64,000 bases of DNA from assembly GCF_900167525.1 (NCBI RefSeq), contig NZ_FUZQ01000002.1:620001-684000 (forward strand), given 5' to 3'. The stretch comes from Krasilnikoviella flava (GTDB lineage Bacteria > Actinomycetota > Actinomycetes > Actinomycetales > Cellulomonadaceae). The stretch's first letter is position 1, and each line of letters starts with the position of its first letter. Below the pieces are notes generated by a model. It had not been told where the DNA came from. It saw nothing but the letters and a program-made list of their open reading frames with translations, and searched no databases. Made by a program: the position numbers and the translations under genes. Below are positions 7,796 to 16,401 of the stretch, piece by piece.

Positions 7796-7926
7796 CCCCG
7801 CCGGTGAGCCGCGCCGGTCCAGCGCACGACCCCGACGGCGTGGGCGAGCGTGGGAGGCAGGGGCCGGCCGGGCTTCCGTGACATCCGTGGGTCGTCGGGA
7901 GGTGCTCGCGACCGTGCGGGGCGAGG

Positions 7927-8409
7927 ATGGCACGCATGGCGGGATGGACGGTCGTGCGGGTCACCGACCCGGCGGAGCTGGTCGCGGCGTCGCACCTCTT
8001 CGACGGCCCCGTGTCGCCCGAGGGCGCGGCGGACACGCTGCGCCGCCCCGGCCACGTGGTGCTGCTGGCGCGCGCGGCCGACGGGCGCGACGTCGGGTTC
8101 GTGTCGGGCGTCGAGATGCGGCACCCGGACAAGGACCCCGAGATGTTCCTGTACGAGCTGGGCGTGGACGCGGCATGGCGGCGCCGCGGTGTGGCGTCCG
8201 CGCTGCTCGCGGCGCTGCGCGACGTCGCCCTGGCGCGCGGCTGCCGCGGCATGTGGACCGGCACCGAGGCGGACAACGCCGCGGCGCTCGCGACCTACCG
8301 CGCCGCGGGAGCCGAGATCGACGACGGGTCCGTCTTCGTCGTCTGGGACGACCTGGACGCGGGTCCGCGCGAGGCGACGAGCCGGACGGACGAGGGGGAC
8401 GCAGGATGA
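7927..8409 (+). CDS. GNAT acetyltransferase, AAC(3)-I-like
   Basis: 160 residues. The acetyl-CoA-binding motif is L-G-V-D-A-A-W-R-R-R-G-V-A-S-A-L-L (about residues 78-94), preceded by E-M-F-L-Y-E and followed by the A-L-A-T-Y-R-A-A-G-A element. The arrangement (F-L-Y-E-L-G-V-D, then short length and a late V-F-V-V-W-D) is similar to the aminoglycoside 3-N-acetyltransferase AAC(3)-I group, though substrate cannot be inferred from this alone. Its stop overlaps the start of the following membrane-protein gene (ATGA), so the two are co-translated. Confidence 0.78.
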   Translation: MARMAGWTVVRVTDPAELVAASHLFDGPVSPEGAADTLRRPGHVVLLARAADGRDVGFVSGVEMRHPDKDPEMFLYELGVDAAWRRRGVASALLAALRDVALARGCRGMWTGTEADNAAALATYRAAGAEIDDGSVFVVWDDLDAGPREATSRTDEGDAG

Positions 8410-8999
8410 CGGGGACCGTGGCGACGCTACGGCGCGCGTGGGGCGAGTTCGTCGGCCCGGAGGCGACGCCGGTGAACCACGCGCTGACGGCGCTGACCAC
8501 GCTGGTCGGGGCGGTGGCAGCGCCGGCCGCCGCCCGCGCGCGGGGCGCCGACTCGCGGCGGGCGGCGGCCGCTTTCCTGCTCGCCGTCGATCTCTCCGGC
8601 GGGGCGTACGTCAACAACACGCGCGCGTGCGCCCGCTGGTACGAACGTCCCGGCCAGGGGGACGGCGCGCACTACGCCTTCGCCTCGCTGCACGTGCACC
8701 CCGCGGCGGTCGCGTGGCTCGACGCCGGCACGGCGGGCCCGGGCGGGCGGCGGGTGCACCCCGCGGTGTGGGCCGCGGCGCAGTACGGGTACCTGATGGC
8801 GGCCACCGTCGTCGTGCGCCGGAACCCCGCGCGACGTCGCGTGCTCGGCGTCGCGCTCACGGCCGGCGGGCTCGCGCTCGACGCCGCCCTCGGGCCGTCG
8901 CGGGTCGCGCCGTGGTTCGCCTGGACCTACTACCCGAAGCTGGTGCTCGGCCACGCCTCGGCGGCGCTCTGGTCGGACGAGGACCTGGCGCCCGCCTGA
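8406..8999 (+). CDS. Integral membrane protein, unknown function
   Basis: 197 residues. Hydrophobic stretches occur near residues 24-45, 55-67, 100-112, 125-140 and 145-160. Distinctive conserved-looking segments are Y-V-N-N-T-R-A-C-A-R-W-Y-E-R-P-G and H-Y-A-F-A-S-L-H-V-H-P, which carry several His and aromatic residues. I do not recognise the family. It starts at ATG 8406, inside the stop of the acetyltransferase gene, and may be functionally tied to it. It converges on the NUDIX gene; CTGACC (8996-9001) and GGTCAG (9007-9012) form a small hairpin there. Confidence 0.65.
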   Translation: MTGTVATLRRAWGEFVGPEATPVNHALTALTTLVGAVAAPAAARARGADSRRAAAAFLLAVDLSGGAYVNNTRACARWYERPGQGDGAHYAFASLHVHPAAVAWLDAGTAGPGGRRVHPAVWAAAQYGYLMAATVVVRRNPARRRVLGVALTAGGLALDAALGPSRVAPWFAWTYYPKLVLGHASAALWSDEDLAPA

Positions 9000-9008
9000 C
9001 CGGACGGG

Positions 9009-9497
9009 TCAGTCCCAGACGCCGCGGTCCCCGGCGACGAGGGTCTCGACCATCGTCACGTGCGGTCCGAAGAGCGGCTCGGGCAGCCCGTCGAGGGCGA
9101 ACCAGCCCAGGGCCCGCGTCTCGCCGCCGTCGGCCGCGAGCGTCCCGGACACGACGCGGGCGACGAACATCGTGACGACCGCCTGGACGACGTCGCCGTT
9201 GGGGTAGGTGTGCGACCGGGCTCCGGAGAAGACGCCGAGGAGGCCGTGGGGCTCGACCACGAGTCCGGTCTCCTCGCGGGTCTCGCGCACGGCGGCCTCC
9301 GCGACCGTCTCGCCGAGCTCCAGCGCGCCCCCGGGCAGCCCCCACGGTCCGCCGGGCTCGCCGCGCTGCTGCAGCAGCACCCGCGTCGCTCCCGCGCCGT
9401 CCTGGTCGAGGACGGCGCAGCCGGCGCTCGGCATGAAGATCGGGTCGTGGCCGACCAGGGCCCGGAGGCGGTCGACGTAGCTCTCGGGCTGGCTCAC
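9009..9497 (-). CDS. NUDIX hydrolase
   Basis: 162 residues from GTG 9497. The Nudix box is complete: G-A-L-E-L-G-E-T-V-A-E-A-A-V-R-E-T-R-E-E-T-G-L-V, with the R-E-x-x-E-E metal-binding core. The preceding P-W-G-L-P-G-G is typical. Such enzymes hydrolyse nucleoside diphosphates linked to another moiety (8-oxo-dGTP, NDP-sugars, CoA or similar); the substrate is unresolved. The start was set at GTG 9497 because TAGGGT lies exactly 7 nt upstream. Confidence 0.88.
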   Translation of the reverse strand: MSQPESYVDRLRALVGHDPIFMPSAGCAVLDQDGAGATRVLLQQRGEPGGPWGLPGGALELGETVAEAAVRETREETGLVVEPHGLLGVFSGARSHTYPNGDVVQAVVTMFVARVVSGTLAADGGETRALGWFALDGLPEPLFGPHVTMVETLVAGDRGVWD

Positions 9498-9504
9498 GGC
9501 ACCG

Positions 9505-9510
9505 ACCCTA
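9505..9510 (-). promoter_or_regulatory. Leaderless -10 element of the NUDIX gene (TAGGGT)
   Basis: On the minus strand TAGGGT is followed by 7 nt (CGGTGCC) and the GTG at 9497. The same TAGGGT-N7 arrangement precedes the alpha/beta hydrolase and yihY genes of this window. Confidence 0.55.
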
Positions 9511-9595
9511 GTGGTGGCGGGGAAGGGCATGCCCGCCTCGAGTCTCCCGGTGAAAACCGTTGCCCCGCGTGCGGGGCTCTGGAAGGGTGGCCGCC

Positions 9596-10405
9596 GTGAA
9601 CGTACCCTCCGCGGACGTGGACGTCCCGAGCCTCCTCGCCGCCTACGACGACCAGCTCCGGACCGATGCCGAGACGCCGAGCGCCGTCGCCGTGACCCGG
9701 CTCGGGCCGCTGCGGCTCGTGGCCTTCCTCGGCGGGCGCGGGTTCGTCACCTACCGCGACCTCGGCGGCGCGGACGCCGCGACGGTCCGCGGCTTCGTCG
9801 CCACCGCGCTCGCGCACTTCCGCGCGGACGACACGATCTCGAACGTCGAGTGGAAGACGCGCGGTCACGACGTCGCGCCCGGGCTGCACGAGGCCCTCGT
9901 CGACCACGGCTTCGAGCCCGACGACCCGGAGTCGATCATGATCGGGGAGACGCGGTCCCTCGTGGCCGACGTCCCGCTGCCCGAGGGCGTGACGCTGCGC
10001 CGCGTGACGGCGGAGGCGGACGTGCGGGCGATGTCCGCGATGGCGGACGAGGTCTTCGGCGACGACCCGCTGACGTCGGGGCACGCCGACCAGATCCTCC
10101 GGCGCCAGGAGCGGGACCCCGAGATGGAGCTGTGGGTGGCCGAGGCGGACGGCCGGGTGATCAGCGCCGGTCGCCTCGAGCCGGTGCCGAACACCCAGTT
10201 CGCCGGCCTCTGGGGCGGCTCCACGCGACCCGAGTGGCGAGGTCGCGGCATCTATCGCGCGCTGACCGCGGCGCGGGCACGCTCGGCCCTGGCACGCGGC
10301 AAGGTGTACCTGCACAGCGACTCGACCGAGTTCTCCCGACCGATCCTGGAGCGCTCCGGGCTGGTCAAGGTGTCGACCACGACGCCGTACGAGTGGCGGC
10401 GCTGA
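9596..10405 (+). CDS. GNAT-family acetyltransferase (two-domain)
   Basis: 269 residues from GTG 9596, which is preceded by GGAAGGG at 8-nt spacing. The N-terminal half is an undegraded but motif-poor GNAT-like region. The C-terminal half has a recognisable acetyl-CoA motif, G-G-S-T-R-P-E-W-R-G-R-G-I-Y-R-A-L, and then A-L-A-R-G-K-V-Y-L-H-S-D-S-T-E-F-S-R-P-I-L-E-R-S-G. This tandem layout is known for actinobacterial GNAT proteins in which only the second domain binds acetyl-CoA. The substrate is unknown. The next small gene begins 11 bp downstream, so they may be co-transcribed. Confidence 0.78.
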   Translation: MNVPSADVDVPSLLAAYDDQLRTDAETPSAVAVTRLGPLRLVAFLGGRGFVTYRDLGGADAATVRGFVATALAHFRADDTISNVEWKTRGHDVAPGLHEALVDHGFEPDDPESIMIGETRSLVADVPLPEGVTLRRVTAEADVRAMSAMADEVFGDDPLTSGHADQILRRQERDPEMELWVAEADGRVISAGRLEPVPNTQFAGLWGGSTRPEWRGRGIYRALTAARARSALARGKVYLHSDSTEFSRPILERSGLVKVSTTTPYEWRR

Positions 10406-10415
10406 GGACGACGCC

Positions 10416-10631
10416 GTGGGACTCGAGGACGACCCGTTCGACCACCGGGTCACCAAGGACGGCACGGTCCTGGTGAGCCGCGGCGGCCGGCTGGTCGTCA
10501 CGGTCGCGGGGGCGCGCGCCGCCCGGCTGGTCGCGCTGCTCGGTCGTGACCCGGCGATCGACCAGGAGCTGCTGGCCCGCGTGACGGGGAACTACCGGCG
10601 CGGCAACGAGAAGCGCGGGCACCGCCCGTGA
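10416..10631 (+). CDS. Conserved 71-aa hypothetical protein
   Basis: 71 residues starting D-D-P-F-D-H-R-V-T-K-D-G-T-V-L-V-S-R-G-G-R-L-V and ending in a basic N-Y-R-R-G-N-E-K-R-G tail. I recall similar small actinobacterial proteins of unknown function with this D-P-F-x-Y/H-R-V-T-K-D-G opening. It is compact, soluble and lacks a signal peptide. It sits 40 bp before the FtsX-type permease genes and may belong to that operon. The start is GTG 10416. Confidence 0.6.
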   Translation: MGLEDDPFDHRVTKDGTVLVSRGGRLVVTVAGARAARLVALLGRDPAIDQELLARVTGNYRRGNEKRGHRP

Positions 10632-10671
10632 CCGCCCGGCGCCCTCCCTCCGCCGCCGTGAGGACGGTCCG

Positions 10672-13650
10672 ATGAGCCGCGCCCGGCTGCTGGTGCGCCG
10701 CGCGGGCGCGCACCGCGGGCTGCTGGTCCTCGTCGCGCTGCTGGTCGCCACGGTCGCGGCGGCGCTGGGCACGACCGTCGGCACGGTGCACGCCGCCGAG
10801 GCGCGCGTCATCCACGACGGCCTGACGCGCGGCGGGGCGCCCGGCGTGGTCGCCGTGACCACCCGCCTCGCCCCGCCGCAGGACGCGGCCGCGCAGGACG
10901 CGGCGCTGCGCGGCCACGTCGACGCGCTCTTCGCACCCGCCCCGTACGACCTGGTCCGCGAGGAGATCCCCGACGACGACTCGGACGACCCGTTCGTGCG
11001 CTGGACGCTCACGCCGGACGTCGCCGCGACGGACACCGCGGACCTGGAGCTCCTCGCCTCCGGCTCGGACGCGCTCCTGGAGACGGTGCTCGCCGACGAC
11101 GCCGTGGCCGTGCGCGGCGCGGAGGTGACGGGCGACCTGGGGGAGCGCGCGCAGGACGCCGCCGCGGCGACCGGCGCGTCGTCGGCCGTCGCGCTCGTCC
11201 CGATGCTGGTGCTCGCGCTGGCGGGCGTGGTCGCCGTCGCGCAGGTGGCTCGACTGCTCGCGGCCACCCGCGCGGGCGAGGTGCGGCTGCTGGTCTCGCG
11301 CGGCGCGTCGCCGCTCCAGCTCACGGCCGCCGCGGCGGCGGAGGCCGCCGTCGTCCTCCTGGCCGGGGCGCTCGTCGGCGTCGGCGCGGCGGCCGCCGTG
11401 CTCACGGCGCAGGGGGTGCCCGGCAGCTCGCTGACCGGCGCCCTCGCGCCGTCGGCCGGCGTGACGGCGGCGGTCGCCCTCCTGGTGCTCGTGGCCGTCG
11501 AGGGCATGCAGGCCCGCGCCGCGGCGGCCCTGCGGCTCGCGGACACGGCCGGCCGCGCCCGGCGGGCCGCCACCTGGGGCACCGTCGTGCTGGTGCTCGT
11601 CGCGGCCGGGGTCGCCTTGTGGCTGCTGCGCCGGTACGGCTCCCCGCTGGTCCCGACGCCCGACGGCGGCCAGACGGACCCGGCGGCCGCCGCGGCTCCC
11701 GCCCTCGTGCTCGCGGCCGCGGCCGCCGTCGCGGTGGCGCTGCTCGGCCCCCTGACGCGCGCCTGGGCGGCGACAGCCGCCCGGCGCTCCGGCACACGGG
11801 TCCTCGCGGCGCGGCAGGTGTCCCGCCGGCTGGCCGTCACCGCCGTGCCCGTGGTCCTGGTGGTGGTCGCCGCGGGGAGCGTGGTGCTCGCGTCGGCCTA
11901 CGCCGGGACGGGGCAGGGGCTCCGCGCGACGACGGCGCACGTTGCCGCGGGCGGCGACGTGCGCGTCGTCGTGCCGGGCGCCTCGCCCGGGCCCGCCGCC
12001 GCGTACGAGGCGCTGCCGGGGGCGGCCGCCGCGGCGCCCGTGCGGGTGGCCGAGGGCACGGTGGACGGCGTCGCCGTGTCCACGACCGGGATCCCCACCG
12101 ACCGGATCGCCCCGGTGGCGCGGGGACCCGCGGGCCCCCAGGGGGTCGACGAGATCGCGGGGGCGCTGCGCGGTCCCGGGCCGTACGCCGACAACCCCCG
12201 GCTGCCGGCCGGCACCACCGGCCTCGCGCTGCACGCCACCGGGCAGTACTACGTGGTCGACGAGAGCGTCGCGGCCGGGGTGGCCGGCGCGCCCGCCTCC
12301 TGGGCGTCCCTCGAGGAGGCGGCCGCGCCGACGCCGTCCGATCGGGCGAGGCTCCTGGCGCTCGAGGGCTCGACGATCGGGCTCACGCTCTGGCTCGCCG
12401 ACCCGGACGGGCAGCTGGTCGGCGTCGACGTCGAGGACCTCGACGTCGACCTCGACGGCGGGCCCGACGGCGGCACCGCCGAGGCGCGCCCGATCGGGCC
12501 GGACGAGGGCTCGGTCGGGCTCCGGGCCGACGTGCCGCCGGCCCCCCGCGCGGCCGACGGCGCGCCGGGCGCCTGGACCGTCGTCGCCCTGGACACCCGC
12601 CTGCCCGGTTCGCCCGGACGGGTCACGACGCTGCGGCTCGCCGTGGACGGGATGGACGCCACCACGGACGACGGCGCGACGTCGGCGGTGGACGTCGGGG
12701 GCGTCGACTGGACGCCCGCCCGCGACGACCCCGCGGCGGACGCGGTCTTCGATGCCCGTCAGGGCACGGGGCTGAGCCTCGCGACCCAGGTCGAGTACGA
12801 CGCGATGCCCGCGCCGTTCCGCGTCATGGTGGCAGGCACCGGGCGCGACGACCTCCCCGCCGTCCTGTCCCGGGACCTGGCGGCCATGCTCGACGTCACG
12901 ACGGGCGGGTCGACGGACCTCCCGTTGGACGCGGGCCCGCCGCTGTCGGTGCGGGTGGTCGACGTCGTGGACGTCGTGCCGGGCTCGCGGCACCCGGAGG
13001 CCGCGATGGTCGGGCTCGGCGAGCTGCAGGCGGCGTCCCTGCGTCTGTCCACGGTCGTCCCCGGCGCCGAGGAGATGTGGGTGCGCGCGGCCCCGGACGC
13101 GGGCCCGGCCGGCGTCGACCGGCTGGCCACGGAAGCCGACCAGGCTGTCGCTCAGGCCGCGGGCCGGGAACCGGCCCGGGTGACGACGTCGTCCGGGACG
13201 GGGAGCGTCGACGCCGCGGGGCCGGTGCGCCAGGCGTTCGGCGTCGCCGCGCTCGCCTCCGTGCTGCTCGCGCTCGTGGGAGTGGGGGCCGTGAGCGTCG
13301 CGACGGTGCGCGAGCGGCGCGGCGAGGTCGCGGTGCTGCGCGCCGTCGGTGTGCCCCCGCGGGCGCAGGGGACGAGCCGCGCGCTGGAGCTGGTCGTGGT
13401 CGCCGGCGCCGCGCTCGTCACCGGGCTCCTGGCGGGGTGGGGGCTGGCGGCCGCGGTCGCCCCGGGTCTGGCGGCGGCCACGCTCACCGGGTTCGCCGTC
13501 GTCCCGACGGCGGTCACCGCGTTCGCCCCGTGGGCGGGCCTCGCGCCCGGCCTCCTGCTGGCCGTGGGGCTGGCGGCCGTCGTGCTCGCGGTGCGGGCCG
13601 CCGTGACCGCGCAGGCTCGCGAGGGCTCCTATCGGGAGGAGGTTCGCTGA
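10672..13650 (+). CDS. Large FtsX-type ABC transporter permease 1
   Basis: 992 residues. One N-terminal membrane helix (about 17-38) is followed by a small extracellular part, then a cluster of about six hydrophobic helices between residues 165 and 410, a large extracytoplasmic domain (about 420-850), and three C-terminal helices (about 860-975). V-R-E-R-R-G-E-V-A-V-L-R-A-V-G-V after the first C-terminal helix is the FtsX/MacB coupling element. Its stop overlaps the start of the second permease (TGATG). Together with the two ATPases downstream it forms a complete exporter or envelope-remodelling machine. The substrate is unknown, and no periplasmic adaptor or two-component system is present. 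Confidence 0.82.
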   Translation: MSRARLLVRRAGAHRGLLVLVALLVATVAAALGTTVGTVHAAEARVIHDGLTRGGAPGVVAVTTRLAPPQDAAAQDAALRGHVDALFAPAPYDLVREEIPDDDSDDPFVRWTLTPDVAATDTADLELLASGSDALLETVLADDAVAVRGAEVTGDLGERAQDAAAATGASSAVALVPMLVLALAGVVAVAQVARLLAATRAGEVRLLVSRGASPLQLTAAAAAEAAVVLLAGALVGVGAAAAVLTAQGVPGSSLTGALAPSAGVTAAVALLVLVAVEGMQARAAAALRLADTAGRARRAATWGTVVLVLVAAGVALWLLRRYGSPLVPTPDGGQTDPAAAAAPALVLAAAAAVAVALLGPLTRAWAATAARRSGTRVLAARQVSRRLAVTAVPVVLVVVAAGSVVLASAYAGTGQGLRATTAHVAAGGDVRVVVPGASPGPAAAYEALPGAAAAAPVRVAEGTVDGVAVSTTGIPTDRIAPVARGPAGPQGVDEIAGALRGPGPYADNPRLPAGTTGLALHATGQYYVVDESVAAGVAGAPASWASLEEAAAPTPSDRARLLALEGSTIGLTLWLADPDGQLVGVDVEDLDVDLDGGPDGGTAEARPIGPDEGSVGLRADVPPAPRAADGAPGAWTVVALDTRLPGSPGRVTTLRLAVDGMDATTDDGATSAVDVGGVDWTPARDDPAADAVFDARQGTGLSLATQVEYDAMPAPFRVMVAGTGRDDLPAVLSRDLAAMLDVTTGGSTDLPLDAGPPLSVRVVDVVDVVPGSRHPEAAMVGLGELQAASLRLSTVVPGAEEMWVRAAPDAGPAGVDRLATEADQAVAQAAGREPARVTTSSGTGSVDAAGPVRQAFGVAALASVLLALVGVGAVSVATVRERRGEVAVLRAVGVPPRAQGTSRALELVVVAGAALVTGLLAGWGLAAAVAPGLAAATLTGFAVVPTAVTAFAPWAGLAPGLLLAVGLAAVVLAVRAAVTAQAREGSYREEVR

Positions 13651-16388
13651 TGCTCTGGCTGCTGCTGCGCCGGCACCTGCGCACCGCGTGGGGAACCGCG
13701 CTCGTCCTCGCCCTGGTGACCGTGCTCGCGGCCGGGGCCGCGACCGCTGCCACGCGGGCGATCGCCGAGATGCGCTCGGAGCAGGTCACCTACGCCACCG
13801 AGCAGCTGTCGCCCCAGCGTCGGGACGTCTCCTCCCGCGCGGCGGTGGTGCCCGGCGGGGGCGTGTCGGCGACGGACGCCGCACCGACCGAGCCGGCGAC
13901 CGCACCGACCGTCCCGCCGGAGCCCCGGTGGGCCGAGTTCCTCGACGGCATGGTGAGGCTGCGCGACGACCGGCCGCAGCCGCTGCGCGACGTGCTCGGC
14001 GAGCCGTCGTTCGCCGTCTCCTCGAGGGAGACCACGACCGAGCAGGTGCCCGGTTCCGGCATCCAGATCCCGCAGGTCGTGATGCGGGCGACGGCGCGGA
14101 TGACGGAGGACCTGCGGCTGGTCGAGGGCGAGTGGCCCGTCGCGACGCCGGTCCTCACCGGCTTCAACGGTCCCGAGGGCGACGAGCCCGTGCAGGTCGT
14201 CCTGTCCCGCTCGGCCGCCGAGACGCTCGGGTGGGAGCTGGGCGGCACGTACGCCGTGGACGTGTGGAAGTTCCCCCCGCTGCGCGTGGTCGGGCTCACC
14301 GAGCCCGTCGACCCGGACGCGAGCGCCTGGTACCACCAGCCGTTCGGGCGCGACGCCCAGCTGGGTACCACCCCGAGCGGCGCCACGATCGCGACGGCCG
14401 CCGTGTACGTCTACCCCGCGATGATCGGCTCCCTCGCCTTCCGGGGGGCGAAGACGGAGCTCTGGTACCCCGTCGCCGTCGAGGGCATCGAGTCCGACGA
14501 GGTCGCCGCCCTCGCCGACCAGGTCCGTGGCCTCACGCACGAGACGCTCGACGTGCTCCCGGGCGACCCGGTGACGCTCCAGGGGCGCACCAGCCTCTCG
14601 GACGTGCTCGACGGGCTGATGCGCGAGCGCGTGACGACCGACGCGGTCCTCGCGGTGCTCGTCGTCGGACCGCTCGGGGCGCTCGGCGCGGTCATGGTGC
14701 TGGCCGCGCGGCTCGTCGTCGAGCGGCGCCGGTCGGCGCTCGCGGTGCTGCTCGCCCGCGGCGCGACCGGGACCCGGCTGCGGATGCTCACGGCGGCCGA
14801 GGGACTCGTCGTCACCCTGCCCGCGGCCGTCGTCGGCGTGCTCCTCGGCCTGCTGGTCCGGCCGGGCGCGGTGACGGGGACGCAGGTGGTGTGGGCCGCC
14901 GCGGCGGCGCTGGCGCCGGCCGCGGCGGCCGCCGCCGTGACGGTGCCGCGCGCCCTGCGCGGCCAGCGGCGCGACCTCGCTCCGGGCGCGGGCGGGCGCC
15001 GGCGCCGGACGGCGGAGCTCGCGGTGATCGGCCTCGCCGCGCTCGCGGTCGTGCTCCTGGCGCGTCGCGGCGTCGTGGGCGGGGCCGGCTACGGCGGGGT
15101 CGACCCCCTGGTCGCGGCGACCCCGTTGCTCGTGGCCGTCGCGGCGGCGCTCGTCGCCGTGCGCGTGGTCCCGCTGGTGGCGCGCGGCCTGGAGCGGCTG
15201 CTGTCCCGGCGCCGCGACCTCGTGCCGTTCCTGGGGGCGGCCCGGGCCACCCGCGCCCCGGCCGGCGGTGTCGTGCCCGCGCTCGCCCTGGTGCTCGCCG
15301 TCTCCGTAGGGGCGTCGTCGGCCGTGCTGCTGTCCACCGTGGACGCCGGCGTCGCGCGCCAGGCGCACGTCCAGCTGGGCGCCGACCTGCGGGTGTCGGG
15401 ACCCGCGCTGTCCCCGGAGGACGTGGCGGCGCTGCGCCGGGTGGACGGCGTCGCCGGGGTGGCGACGACTGCCCGGGTGCTCGAGACGGGCCGGCTGACG
15501 GGGCCCGACGGACGCTCCCGCCCCGTGCAGGTGCTGGCCGTCGACGCGGCGGGCCTCGCGACGGTGCAGGACGGCGTGCCCGAGGCGCCGCCCGGAGTCG
15601 CGGCGCTGGCCCGCCCGGCCGCCGACGGCGCGCTGCCGCTCCTGGCCCTCCGGGTGCCGGACGTCGCGGCGGGGACGGCAGGTCTCGTCCTCGACCTGCA
15701 GGACGAGACCGCCGACGTCGTGGTGGCGGGGGCGACGGACCAGGTGCCGGGCGTGAGCGACGCCCCGGCGACGGTCGTGCTCGATGCGGGCATCCTCGCC
15801 GGGCCGCTCGACATGGCGACCGAACCGCACACGGCCCTGGTGGCGCTGGAGGACGGCGCCGACCCGGCGCAGGTCACCGCGGCCCTGCGCGCCGTGGTGC
15901 CCCGGGCCACGGTCGACGACCGGACGACGGTGGCCGCCGCGCTGCTCGACTCGCCGGCCGCGCGGGGGATCGCGACCGGTGCCAGGGTCTCCGTCGCGCT
16001 GTCGGGGGGCCTGGTCGCGCTCACCGTCGCGCTGACGCTCGTGCTGGCCGCCCCGGACCGCGAGCGCCTGCTCGCCGTGCTGCGCTCGATGGGGCTGCGA
16101 CGGGGGGAGACGCGCGGTCTGGTCGCCTGGGAGGTGGCGCCGTGGGCGCTCGGCGCGCTGGTCGTCGGAGGGCTGGTCGGGGCCGCGGTGCCGGCCCTGC
16201 TGCGCGCTCGCGTGGACCTGACGTCGCTGACCGGCGGCGGACCGCAGCCCGCGCTTGCGGTCGACCCGGTGCTGGTCGTCGCGGGGGTGGCCGGGTTCGT
16301 CGTGACGGTGGTGGTCGGCGCGGGTCTGGCCGCGGTCGTCGGGCGCCGGGGCGCCACGCCGGAGCGGTTGCGGGAGGCGGCGGAATGA
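13650..16388 (+). CDS. Large FtsX-type ABC transporter permease 2
   Basis: 912 residues from ATG 13650, which overlaps the stop of permease 1. The layout repeats the first permease: a helix at about 12-30, an extracytoplasmic domain at about 35-320, a helix cluster with V-E-R-R-R-S-A-L-A-V-L-L-A-R-G-A-T (the FtsX coupling motif) at about 330-560, a second extracytoplasmic region, and a final three helices with R-E-R-L-L-A-V-L-R-S-M-G-L. The two permeases share architecture but not close sequence, so they are likely a heterodimer. The ATPase gene begins 14 bp downstream after a strong AGGGAGG. Confidence 0.82.
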   Translation: MLWLLLRRHLRTAWGTALVLALVTVLAAGAATAATRAIAEMRSEQVTYATEQLSPQRRDVSSRAAVVPGGGVSATDAAPTEPATAPTVPPEPRWAEFLDGMVRLRDDRPQPLRDVLGEPSFAVSSRETTTEQVPGSGIQIPQVVMRATARMTEDLRLVEGEWPVATPVLTGFNGPEGDEPVQVVLSRSAAETLGWELGGTYAVDVWKFPPLRVVGLTEPVDPDASAWYHQPFGRDAQLGTTPSGATIATAAVYVYPAMIGSLAFRGAKTELWYPVAVEGIESDEVAALADQVRGLTHETLDVLPGDPVTLQGRTSLSDVLDGLMRERVTTDAVLAVLVVGPLGALGAVMVLAARLVVERRRSALAVLLARGATGTRLRMLTAAEGLVVTLPAAVVGVLLGLLVRPGAVTGTQVVWAAAAALAPAAAAAAVTVPRALRGQRRDLAPGAGGRRRRTAELAVIGLAALAVVLLARRGVVGGAGYGGVDPLVAATPLLVAVAAALVAVRVVPLVARGLERLLSRRRDLVPFLGAARATRAPAGGVVPALALVLAVSVGASSAVLLSTVDAGVARQAHVQLGADLRVSGPALSPEDVAALRRVDGVAGVATTARVLETGRLTGPDGRSRPVQVLAVDAAGLATVQDGVPEAPPGVAALARPAADGALPLLALRVPDVAAGTAGLVLDLQDETADVVVAGATDQVPGVSDAPATVVLDAGILAGPLDMATEPHTALVALEDGADPAQVTAALRAVVPRATVDDRTTVAAALLDSPAARGIATGARVSVALSGGLVALTVALTLVLAAPDRERLLAVLRSMGLRRGETRGLVAWEVAPWALGALVVGGLVGAAVPALLRARVDLTSLTGGGPQPALAVDPVLVVAGVAGFVVTVVVGAGLAAVVGRRGATPERLREAAE

Positions 16389-16401
16389 GGGAGGACGACA
16401 G

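Noticed and set aside
9563-9576. Short CCCCG...CGGGG hairpin before the two-domain GNAT gene
   Set aside because: A five-pair stem with a 4-nt loop is common by chance in DNA of this composition, and nothing else suggests regulation.
11619-13649. Upstream extension of the second permease frame
   Set aside because: The frame is open but overlaps permease 1 and is Arg/Gly-rich. Membrane-like sequence begins exactly at ATG 13650, which overlaps the permease 1 stop.
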